A stretch of 64,000 bases of DNA from Closterium sp. Naga37s-1 (lineage: Eukaryota; Streptophyta; Zygnematophyceae; Desmidiales; Closteriaceae): NCBI GenBank assembly GCA_947471745.1, contig CANJKZ010000092.1, positions 3,955,001 through 4,019,000 of the forward strand, written 5' to 3'. The notes under the pieces were generated by a model. It did not search any database. It had not been told where the DNA came from and worked only from the letters and a program-made list of their open reading frames with translations. Positions 41,133 to 53,100 of this stretch are shown here, one piece after another; position 1 is the stretch's first letter, and every line of letters begins with the position of its first letter. A program made the position numbers and the translations under genes.

Positions 41133-44100
41133 ATGGCGGATTCATCGCGGGTCCAGTGTTTTCGTTGTGGTGGTTTCGGTCACTTCTCCCGAAACTGCGT
41201 CTGGCCCGGTTTCGGCGGCAGGGGCGGTGCTGGTGGCGGACTACCCCGCAGTCTTCCCCCAGCCGCGCACGCCGCCGCGGTAGGCGACCGCAACGCGCGC
41301 GCCCTCTGCGCCGCGTGCGGGCACTTCGGGCACACAGAGGCCAAGTGCGGGCGCGACCTCCCCATGGGTCCCCTCCCGCCGCACCCCATGGGTCCCCACT
41401 TCCCCCACCCCGACCTCCACCGCCCTTTCGATCCGCGTTTCCCTGGCGGAGCCATGCCGCGCTGGCCGCGAATTCCGGGAATGGACGACGATCCACGTAG
41501 GCTGTACCCCAGGGGCCCTGCTGGTTGGCGCGGGCCTCCTCCTAGAGATGACACGTGGCGACCCGCGCGGCGGGATATACCCGGGAGGGGGGACTATGGC
41601 GCGGATGCGGGGGAGCGGGAGGATAGGCGCGGTCCAGGGTGGTTGGAAGAGGCTGAAAGGGGTTTCGCTAGGTCCAGAATAGAGGCTGGGGAGATTCGCG
41701 ACGAGGAGGCGGGGGAGAGAGCAGGGAGGGGGGGCGACGAGCGATGCAATGGTGGGCAATTTCCCCGGAGGCTAGCGGGAGGCCTTCACCCTGGGCCGTT
41801 GGAGGGGGGGAGCAGCGAATTCAGGCAGCCGCGCAGCAGAGAGCGCAGGGACGGGGATGGCGGAGGGATGGGGGAGTTTGCGGGTGCGTATGATGTGAGG
41901 CTGGGGCATGGGCGCGGCGGGGGATTTCCGCATTCTGGTGGCGCATGGGCGGAGGATTTTGTTCCGCTAGGGTGGGGGGATGGGTGGGGCGGGGAGAGCT
42001 CGGGGGTGTGGCATGGCGCGCTGGATGCGGGCGCGGGCGGCGCTGGTGGCGGGCCTGGCTGGGGCGCTGGCGCGGATAGGGAGGTGCGCGGGGATGTTCG
42101 GGGGGAAGGGCGTGGGGAGTTTTCTGGTAGGCGGGGGGAGCGGGGGAGCTATGGGGGAGCTGAGCGGGAGGGGCGGGAAGGAAGGGCTTATAACGGGTAT
42201 GAAGAGTGGGAGGGTGTGGAGGGAGAAGGAAGGAGGGGGTGGGGGAGGAGAGGGGTGGAGGGGCAGAGAGAGGAGGTTGAGAAGGGCGAGGTAAGGGAGA
42301 GAGGGGATCAAGCGGATGAAGGGGAAGTGGGGGTGGATGAGAGAGAGGAGGGGGAGGATGTGGAAGAGGGATGCGTAGAGGGGTCCGTAGAGGGACGAAC
42401 GGAGGGAAGAATGGAGGGAAGAATGGAGGGGAGGGAGAGGCCATTATCTTTGTCGCCTAAGAGACGAGCCTCTAAGAGTCCTCTTGAGAATGGGCCTGGA
42501 TTGAGCGAGCATGGTAGTGAGGCGAGGAAGGAGAGAGAAAAGGGAAGGGGAAAGACGAGGGAGAGCGAGAGGAGGACGAAGGAGGTGGATAAAGAGAAAG
42601 AGAAGGAGAAGGAGAATAAGAGGGGGAAGGAGAAGGATAAGGAGAGGGATAGGGAGAAGGTTAGGGAGAAGGGGAAGGAAAGAGAGAAGGAGAAGGGGAA
42701 GGAGAAGGAGAAGGAGGAGAAGGAGAAGGAGAAGGAGAAGGAGAGGGTGAAGGAAGGGGAAAGAGTGAAGGATAAAGAGAGGGTGAAGGAGCGAGAAAAA
42801 CTGCGGGAGAAGGGGAGAGGTAGGGAAGCCAATGCAGCCACTGCTGCTACCGTTCCAGAGCTAGACAAGGAGCGGGCGAGTAGCAAAGTAGATGCTGAAA
42901 GGCCGCAAGAGGAGAAAGCAGGGAGCTTGAAGGACGAATCGGGGGCGTCGCGACCTAGGAAGGAGGATACGGCAGTGGGAGATCTAGTGGCAATGACTAT
43001 TGAGAAGGTGGATCGTGGTCCTGTGTTGAAGCAACATGTGGATGAGCAGGAGGCTGGCGGTGGAAAGGCTGCTTTGGAGTTGACACACAAGTCACCAGAG
43101 GAGAGGGCTGGTGAGAAGGCAGCTATGGAGAGGGCTGCGAGTGAGGTGGTAGTTAGGGATACGATGACTGCTAGTGACACGGGTGCTAGGGAGACGGGTT
43201 CAAGTGAGGGAGTAGGTAGGGAAGAAGTTAGTGAAACGAAGGCTAGGGATAAGACTAGTGAGGCAGTAGAAGGCAGGGAACAGGTTAAGGGTGAGAAGGT
43301 GACTGAAGCCTGTCTAATTGTACAACGTGAATCATCACCTGTGCCGTCGAGTCGACCTCCAGGTGATTCTTCAGGTGGTAGTTCACCCAAATTACCTGCT
43401 AGGCTTGCTTCTGGCAGTGCTGCCTCCGAGCCTGCCACCGTACCAGCGGCCAGCATCCCCAAACCTGAGGGAGCTTCCGAGCCTGCCACCGTTCCTGACA
43501 CCACAGCTTCCGATATGGAGGCGCGGGCTTCCAAGGCTGCTGCTGGTGCCGAGCCTGCTGCGGCCGAGCCTGCACTTGCGGATAGGGTTTCATTGCAGCT
43601 CTGCCCCTCGTTCTCCCGCCCGTTTGGTGGGTTTGGAGAAGTGGGGGGTACAGACGGGCCGTGGTGGCCTCCCAATGCTGGGAGAGAGCCTTTAAGTAAG
43701 GAGCAAGCAAGTAAAGAGCAAGTGAGTGAAGAGCAAGGGGAACCGGTTGGGGGTAGTGGCCTGGGGGAAGGAGCTCCTGCTAGAGTAGAGGGGGAAGGTG
43801 GTGCGGTTGGAGGTGAAGGAGAGGGCGTGACAGGTGGAGATGCAGGGGAGCGCGATGTGGGTAGAAATGAGAGAGGAGAGGGACAGGTGGATGCTGGTGG
43901 GGATAAAGGGGGGAAGCAGCTGGGTGATGCAGGGGCTGTGGCACAGGCAGAGGAGGGTACAGCAGGGGTGAATTTGGGTGCAGAAGGGGCGGAGGGAGGG
44001 GAAAAAGCGGCTGGAAGGAGTTTAGATCCTTGTAGAGGCGATTGCAGGGAGCTTGAGGCACAGAGGCGTGAGGCTGGAGGAGTTGAGGATGGGAGTGATC

Positions 44101-47100
44101 AGGCTGGGTGCAACAGAGGGGTGGGTGAACGGAGGCTGGTGGTGGGAGGTCCCGTTGATGGGATGCAATCGGAGGAAGAAGTGCAAGGGAGGGGAGGTAT
44201 AGAGACAGGGAGGGAAAGGGGTGAGGAAGTGAGGCTTGCAGAAGGTTCGGTGAAAGGAAGGCAAGGGGGAGAAGAAGATCAGGCGCGGAGGGATGCTGCT
44301 TCTTCTTCTGCTGCTGCTTGTACTGCTTCTGGTGCTGTTGCTGTTGCTGCTGCGGCGACTGCTGTTGCTGTTTCTGCTGAAGGTGTCGAGAGGAATGAAG
44401 TGGAGTGTAGGGAGGCGGAGAAGGATGGTGGCTCAGGTGCTGCTGCTGACGCTACTGTTGCTGAGGTGGCAGGTGCTGTTGCAGCAGGAGCCACGGTTGT
44501 GACTGATTCTGAGGTGGCAGGTGCTGAGGCGGCATGTCTGGAGGTGGCATCTGTTGAGGTGGCAGGTGCTGAGGTGGTTACTGCGGAGTTGCAGAGTGTG
44601 GATGAGAGGGTGGAGAGGTTGATGCAAGGCGTGGTGCTCGTGGCTGGGAAAGAGAAGGACATAATTTTTGGTAAGCTGTCTGTTTGTTTGCCAGCCTGTT
44701 TTTTGAGAATTCTCAAAAAAGAGACTAGGCGTGGTGCTCGTCGCTGGGAAAGAGAAGGACATCATCTTTGGTAAGCTGTCTGTTGGTTTGCCAACTTGCT
44801 TGCATCTGTTTTTTCCTAAAATTTCTACCATGTTCTACGAATCTAAAAAAGACAAGTTGCTAGTAGTGGACCGGGAGACTTTTGTGTTGACTCAAAAAAT
44901 CATCTCTATTAACTGGTGGTGGCCAGGGATAAACCGGTGAGCTTGTTGCTGCACCGTGCCTCCTCCCTGTGCTATTATTTTGATCATGCATGCTGCCGTA
45001 TTGTGCTTCATATGAAATTTGCCCTTGTGGCTTCTCTGCTGTTTCTGCGCCAATTCGCATGAGGAACTTACCGCATGAACTTGCTTGCTCTTTCCTTTCT
45101 GCAGAGCTGCTGAGTGCAGCAGCAACGTTGGTGGAGGAGCAGTTGGAGAAGGAACTGGGAATCCTGTGCGAACCTGTCGCTGGTACTGGTAAGGTTTTAT
45201 TTGCAGGTGCAGCAGGCAGGCTGTACTTTGTTGTTATATGTGCTTTAACATTTTTGCCTAGTTACCTTTTGAGTCGACTCAAAAGTCAACTAGGTTTGAG
45301 GAGTAGCAGGCAGCACTTTGTTGTTATGTGTGCTTTAACTTTTTTTGCCTGGTTACCGACCCTGTTTCTTCTCCACCCCTCTTCCTTTCACGTGCCCCGC
45401 TTGCAAGTGCCAGTCTCTCCCTTTAAGCGTATGGTGAGCTTCCCAGCCCATTGAGAGGCACAGCAGAGAGCAGCTCGTTGCTGTCTCTGCCTTTGAGCTG
45501 CAGGGTGGTTTTGAGAATTCTCAAAAACACCCCACAGCAGAGAGCAGCTCATTGCTGTCTCTGCCTTTGAGCTATTTGCCCAGCTGCCCACTTTCTTCGT
45601 CGCCACTCACCTAGCCTCTTCCCACCCTTGTCTTCATTCGTCCAGGTGCTCCACTTGCAAGCACTAGTCTCTCCCTTCAAGCGTATGGTGAGCTTCCGAG
45701 CCCATTGGGAGGTGCAGCAGGCAGCATGGCAGAGCCATGGGCATTGGATGAGCCGGCTGCAGTGGCTGCTGCAGTGCCTGGAGTGGCTGCGGCACTGGTA
45801 GAGGCTGTAGATGCTGCTGCTGGTAGTACTGCTGCCACTGCTGCTGGCCCTGGTGCTAGTGTTGCTGCTGCTGCTGGTATGAGCACCACAGCTGCAGCTG
45901 CGGATGGTACCACTGAAACAGCAGAGAGGGGTGCAAGTGCGAGTGCAGGGGGTTTGGAGATGACTCAAAAGTCAGCTGGAGCAGCGGAGAGGGATGGAGG
46001 TGCTGTTACCGGGAGTGGGTTCGGCGGCAGCCGTAGTGAGGTGGAGGAAAGGGCAGGAAATAGATCAGAGGCTGGAGGGACAGAGGCAGCAGAAGCAGGA
46101 GCAGCAGAGAAAGGAGCAGCTGCAACAGTGTCTGTAAATGCCCCTCTGGGGTCATCACTAGGTGTAGCTGCTGCTGCTGCTGCTGCTCCTGCCCCTGCTG
46201 CTGCTGTAGGCATTACAGCCCCTGATGCCATTGCTGGTGCTGATCCTGCCGCTTATCCTGCTGCCGGTGCTGCTGCTGGTACTGGTGAGGGTGTTGTGGC
46301 TCGTGATAGGGTGGAGGAGCAGAGGTGGACCGGGTCTTGGCTCAGGGGATGTGATTGGATCCGATTCTCTGATAGCCAGGCGCTTAGCGAGCGAGTAGAC
46401 GTTTCGAGGAAGCTTCCTGTAGGGTTAGGGTTAGGGTTAGGGTCAGGTTTAGGGTTAGGGTTAGGGTTTGGACAGAGGGCTTTGCAGGGGTTTTGCATGG
46501 GTGACTGGCCGAGGGAGAAAGCTCGTGATCCTAGGATTCTTTCGAGTCAGAGTCGTGAGGAGAAATCTAACTTCAGCACTATGACTATACCAGCTTGGGC
46601 TTATAGCGGGGCTGTGGCTGTGGACAAGGAAGGGTCTGGGCGGGCTCTGATTGGAGGAATAGGAACGGGAGTAGCGCAGGGGAGAACGCCGGGGAAGCAG
46701 CAGCAGCAGCCACAGCAGCAGCCAGAACAATCGCAGCAGCATCGAGTGGAGGAAGGGGGAGGATCGAAAGTTGTAGAAGCAAAGGAAGGACTGAAACCAG
46801 CAGAAGCGACTTTGTCTATGGATTCAGGATCTAAGTCCCCCTCATGCAGCCCATTGTCTCAGGCGTCCACCAGGCGAGGCTCGTCCCTCTCCCTGCAAGC
46901 AGCAGGCTCCTCTGTTTCGCTGCAGGGCGCGAGGGAGTCAGGGGTTGACATGGCTGCTGCTGCTGCGGAGCTGGTAATGCGGAATGCGCTCTTGGTTCAG
47001 CAGTTTGGCCTGGCGATCCTGGGAGAAGGTGAACCTGAAACTGTAACTGGAAACGAACCTGGTGTCGAACCTGGTGCTGAACCTGATGCAGAACGTGCGG

Positions 47101-50100
47101 CCAGAGTTGAACCGAAGCTGGAGTTAGCTTCTCAGGGTGAGGGTGCTGAAGAGAAGTTGGGGAGAGAGAGGCATGCTGGGACGGTGGAGAGCGGTGCTGT
47201 GGTTCAAGGGGAGGTACCAGGGTCAGCAGCTACAGGAGCAGCAGCAGCAGAGGCAGGAGCGGGCACACGAGAAGCAGGAGGAGCAGGAGAAGAAGGAAAA
47301 GGGGCAGGAGAAGCAGGGGCTGCTGTTGGGGCTGTGCGCGAAAGAAATGGGGGAGGAGGAGAGGCGAATGGGGTGGGGCGAGAGGGAGAGGAGGGCAAAC
47401 CCAGGGAGGTGGATGGTGGTGCCGACTTTGGTCGCATTTTCAACCTGCTGACGGCTCAACTGGAGCAGCAGCACATGCATTCGCTACAGCAAGACTTGTT
47501 AGTGGAAAAGGACTCGAAACACGAGGGAACGTGCATGGAGGAAGCATTTTCAGATGCGCAGGGAGAGCTAGGAGCGGAGGGAGGGCAGGGCGGGAGCAGC
47601 TCAGTTGCTGTCCCGAGGTTTGTTCCTTTCGCTCTGAACGTTTCTCCCTTGGGGGAGGCGAGTGGAGACGAGAAGGAGGGCGAAACTGAGAGTGAGAGTG
47701 AGAGTGAGAGTGAGAGGAGTGATGGTGGTGAGCTTGGTGGGTCGGCCCAGGCTGCTCTCAGGGAGACTGGGGCAATGGCAGAAGAGGAAAGGAGAGGAAT
47801 GGAGTTGCGGACTGAGGCAGGAACTGAAGTGCGGGTTGGTGAAGCTGAGAGCAATGGACTGTCTGGCGTGGGAGCTGGTGGGAAGCTTGGCAGTGGCGGT
47901 GGTGGTGGTGATGGTGGGTCTGACCTACAGACCCATAGCTCTATGGAGGTTGACGGTGGTGCTGCTGTTCGAAAGGATCCTGCCAGAGACGGAGAGAAGA
48001 ATGCCGGGAAGGTTTGTGCTGGTCGGGATGGGGGAGTGGGGTTTGGAGAAGGCGAGGAGAGGGAGGAGCGAGGGAAGGAGACCGAGGAGGGAGGAAAGGG
48101 CGAGGAGCAGGAGAGAGAGGGAGGAATGGGGGGTAAGGAGTCAGGGGAGGATAGGTTTGGTGGAGAGAAGGAGAATCTGGTTAAGATGCAGGCAAGAGAA
48201 GAGAGGGAGGGGAGGAGGGAAGATGGGGTAGCTGTTGATGGAGAGAGCACGGTGGTGTCAATCGAAGGGGAGCGTGCAGCTGTTGCTGCTGCAGTGGAAC
48301 CAGTTAGTGGCATGCAAGCAGCAAGTGTAGGGTTACCAGCAGCTACAATGACGCCTGCTGCGCCTCTGAATGCTGTGTCTGATGCTCGCGTTTCTTCTAA
48401 CTCTGAGCCTGCTGCTGAAGTGAAAGGCAAAGCACCAGGTTCTTCAGTAGCTTTGCAGCAGGAGAAGGGAACTGTTGTTGCTACTGCTGCTACTGCAAGA
48501 GCAGCTGATGTGGGGATCCCTGCCGCAGAAGCTTTACCAGCTGAAACTGTATCTGCTGAGGCTGTAGCGGCCGAAGCTGGGGCTGTAGCAGGTGGAGTTG
48601 CAACTGCCAAGGCAGCACCCGCGGAGTCTGTTGCTGCCAATGAAGCAGATGCTAAGGCTGCTGCATGTGCACAAGTGGTATCTGCTGACCGTATAGCTGC
48701 TGCTGCTGATGGGGTGACTGGTTGGACAGAGAAAAACACAGAGGTAGGCGGAGAGAGGAAGCAGGGAGTAGGGGATAGTGGTGAGGGAAGAAGTGATTCA
48801 GTGGATGGCATTAGGGAGAGGAGAGGAGCTGAAGCGGGTACAGAAGATGGAGAGGAGGAGGAAGGGGCGAGTCTGGAAGGTGCTGCCTCTCGTTCTCATG
48901 ATCTTCCACAGCTGCAGGTGCAGCAGCGGGAACAGCACGAGGAGGAGGCGGAGGAGGCGGAGGAGGCGGAGGAGGCGGAGGAGAAGGAAGAAGGGGAGGA
49001 GAAAGGGGAGAAGGACGGGGAGGAGGAAAAAGAGCAACAGAAGGACAAGCAGCAGCAGCAGCAGCGGTGGTTGCAGGTGCCATCTGATCTGTTTTGGAAC
49101 CGCAATGCAGCAAAGGCAGGTCCGGTACTTAGGTCTCTCTTCCCAGGCATATTCACCACTAAGGGGCGCTTACCTAAGCAACATTTTCTCAAGGGAAACT
49201 GGTACTACCGGGACGGTATGGGCAAGGAGCAGGGCGGGGTGTCATTCACGCGCCTGCAATGGATGGTCAGTGCAGGGTTGCTGGTGGAAGGAACGAGTGT
49301 GTGGCGCAAAGAGGACGACCTCTGGCTCCCTGTGGTGAAGCTCGCCCTGCTCACGCCCTACTTGTCACAGTTGCAGGACCCTGCGTTTGTTTTCGCCCTC
49401 GGGCTGAGATTAGGGTTAGGGTTAGGGTTGGGTGTGGCCCCGCAGGTGCCTATGGCTCGGGATGGGTACCCCCTGGTAGTTCCGGGGTTGGATGGGGCGG
49501 AAAAGGGGGTGGTGTTGCGTGGGCCAGTGTTTGCTGCTGGTGGAGGCAGGGAGGGAGTGGTGGAGGAGGAGGATTGGGACCCTAGGCTGGACCGAGGGGT
49601 TACGGTGGATGCAGGGAGGGGGAAACGCAGTTTGTTGGGGCAAAAGGAGGGGAGGGATAGGGCTGAGAGGGGGGTGGTGTTGCGCGGGAAGGTGTTAGCT
49701 GCTGCTGGCGGCAGGGAGGGAGTGGTGGAGGAGGAGGATTGGGACCCTAGGTTGGACCGAGGGGTTACAGTGGAATCAGGGAGGGGGAAACGCAGTTTGG
49801 TGGGGCAAAAGGAGGGCAGGGAGGTGAGGGAAGGGAGGGATGGGAGGGAGAAGAGTGGGGGCAGGGAGGGGGTAGAGATGGAGGGGCGTTGGGAGGATGT
49901 TGCTAGGGAGGGTGGCAGAGAGATGGTCTTGGTGAGGAGTGCTGGGAGGGAGGAGCTCGTGGGTGATGGGGGTCGAGGGGATGGAGATGGGGATTCAGAG
50001 GATGGGGATGGGGATGGGGTTGGAGATGGGGTTGGTGATGGGGTTGGGGATGGGGTTGGTGATGAGGTTGGGGATGGGGTTGGTGATGGGGTTGGGGATG

Positions 50101-53100
50101 GGGTTGGGGATGGGGTTGGGGTGGGGGATGGGCTAGCGATATTGGTGCAGGCTGGGCTGCAGTCTGCCGCGTTAAGAGCTACTCCAGAACCAGATAGTAG
50201 ACTACAATGTGGGAAACGTCTGAATGATATGGGTAGGGGTTGCAAGGATGAGGAGGTGGAGGAGGGGGAGGAAACGTGGGAGAGGATTGGGTTGATGGGG
50301 GAGATGGAGGGGAAGGTGGGAGGTGAGGGAACGGGGGAGAGGATTGGGGGGATGGAGAGGGGGGTGGGAAGTGGGGATTGTGAGAAGATGGAAGGAGCAG
50401 AGGCGGAGGGGATAGGGGAGGGGATGATGGAGGGAGTAGGGGAGGGGATGGGGGAGGCGGAGCAAGGGGTGGGGCATGGTCTGCTGTTTCTTGCAGCAGC
50501 ATGGGAGTCGGTAGGTGGGGAAGTGGGTATGGGAGGGGAGAAGGAGGAGAAGGGAGAGGGGCAGGAAGAGGAGAAAGCAGAGGAGCAGGCAGAGGGGCAG
50601 GCAGGCAAGAAGGCAGGGGAAGAGGCAGAGGAGAAAGAAGGGGAGAAGGGCGGGGAGAAGGGGCAGCAAGAAAGACCACTCGGGGAGGAAGGTTCTGTTT
50701 CTCACTGTGTCCAAGGACCAAGGGGTGCTGGCAGTGGTGGGTCATCCTGTCCTCTAGTGGAGGGGGCTGCAGCAGCAAGGGGAAGAGGAAAAGAGGATCT
50801 GACTATGGGAAATTTCAAAAAGGAGTCAGCTGGGAAGGGGGAGACGGAGGCGGGTGATAGCAGTGCTGTAGATTTGGATGCTGCCTCAGGGTTGGGTATC
50901 GAAGGAAGGGTGGGTACGGGTGCAGGAGAGGGGCCGATGGGTGGAGGTGCAGGCACTGTAACAGCAGCAACAGCAGCAGCAACAGCAGCAGCAGTAGCAG
51001 TAGCAGCAGCAGCAGCAGGTGCTGGCACTGTAGCATCAGCTGATGGTGGAGCGATGCTGGTAGGGGGTTCAACAGCAGGGGCTTTCTCAGGGTGTCTGCC
51101 CGAAGTGGGGCAGGAAAAAGATTTTCTCGAGCTGCCACAGAAAAGTCTGGCTGATGTGGGAAAGGAGAAGGATTTTGTTGAAATGCCGTTCAGCCGCTAC
51201 TCCCGTCGCAGAACCATGGGAGTTGTTAAAGCCCATGTGCATGCCAGTGCCCCTCTTGGCCCCTCCGTAGCCTCTCATGTGATCCCTATAGCCTCTGTTC
51301 CAGCTCCCACTACTGAGGTCGTTGCCTCTGATTTGTTTGGTGCAGCTAGCGCTAAGTCTTCAGGTTTTGGTGCTGCTGCTCCCTCCGTTACAGTCACAGC
51401 AACCGAGGGGATACTAGGGAATCGCAGCAAGACGGAGGGGGAGGATGTGACTGAAAAGGAGGTGATAACCCTCCTCTCCTCAGGCCTCGTTAGTCCAGAC
51501 CCCATTCGTGAGCCTGTTCTTTCTACGGGGCACTGTGGGGGGGAGGGTGGGGAAGATACTACTGGTGAAGGTACAACTGGTGCAGGTGCATGTGAGGGGC
51601 TCGGATGGAGGTATCACCACTCCATCCATCCTTGCCGCCAGAGCATTGGGGGTTCTGCGCCTGGGGAGAGTGAGCATGGGGAAGATTTGCCTGGGGGTGG
51701 TCTGCCTGTGGACGGTTTGCCTGGGGAGAGTGTGCCTGGGGTCGGTTTGCCTGGGGGCGGTCTGCCTGGAGGCGGTTTGCCTGGGGACGGTTTACCTGGG
51801 GACGTTGTGCCTGTGGGGTGTGCTCGTGTGGGGTGTGGAGGGGAGGGGAAGGCGGGGGAAGGAGATCAGAGTGAGGGTGTGTGTTATGGTGGAAGGATGG
51901 ATGGGGGAATGGGGGGCAGGATGGAGATGGATGGGCATGAGGCCACAGGATGGGGACGCAGGGGACAAAGAGAGGTGGGAAGCGGAGAGGAGGGAAATGG
52001 AGAGGAGGGGCACAGAGAGGAGGGGCATGGAGAGAAGGAAGTGTGTCCGGACGAGCGGCATGCAGAAGGGGAGCAGCAGTACGAATCAATACCACATGAG
52101 TATAAGCCGTGGGTAGGGCCAGGAGTTGGGTGGGCGGACAGTAGAGGGCTGTCAGATGCAGATGACTCACGTGTGGCCACTCCAGAGCTGGCAGGGGCAG
52201 CTGCGCTCACCACTCTTGAGGTTTTGCCTCAAAGGCCACACGAGTACAAGGCATGGGCAGTGCCAGGAGGGTGGGGGGATGGTAGGGGTTTGTCAGACGC
52301 AGATGACTCACGTGTGGCTACTCCAGAGCTGGCAGGGGCAGCTGCTCTCACCATGCTGCTTCCCTCTGCTGAGATGTTTGAGCTGACTCACAACAGGTCA
52401 CCGCTGACTCACAACAGGTCACCGCTGACGCACAGCAGGTCACCGCTAACTCAGAACAGGTCATTACTGACTCACAACAGGTCACCGCTGACTCACAACA
52501 GGTCACCACTGATTTACAAGTCACCATTGACTCACAAATCACCGTTCATGGAGTCGATTCACAAGTCACCGTTGGTTGACGCAGCTCACGAGTCACCAAT
52601 GGTGGAGTCGACTCACAAGTCACCTGCTGCTGTGGTCACTGTGCAGCTAGCAGCAGAGCAGGGAGAGGCAGGTAAGGTGGGAGCTCGCAAGGCAAAAGGA
52701 GAGCCCGCAGAGTTGAGAGCGGGAGGAGGAGGAGAGGCAGGAGAGGGAGGAGATGAAGGGGAAGCTGCGTGCATTGGTGAATTCAAGGCTGGCGGTGCCT
52801 CACTTGCTACGGCTGCGACTGCTGCGTGTGCTGATGGTGACGCTTCAGCTTCCGCCAGTGTTGGTGTTAACCCTGCTTTGAAAGCGGACGTGGAATCACA
52901 AGGCTTCCGGAAAGATGCTGAAGGATTGGCTGGGGCAGCTGGAGGAGATGGGTTAGGAATAGGGAAGGGGGAGACGAAGCAGGGTGGGCAAAAGCAAGGA
53001 GAGGAGAAGCGGGGAGAGACGAAGCAAGAGGAGGAAGAACAAGAGGAGGAAGGGGACAGAGAGTCAGGGAAACTGGGGGAGTTTGCGGTTTGTGGCACTG

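Noticed and set aside
45549..45968. Long minus-strand open frames opposite ATXR3 (also 42308-43675, 47456-48811, 49358-50608, 52613-53641 and 59547-61079)
   Set aside because: They are Ser/Pro/Ala-rich mirror frames produced by GC-rich, Glu/Gly/Ala-rich coding sequence on the plus strand. No start context, splice logic or family motif supports them.
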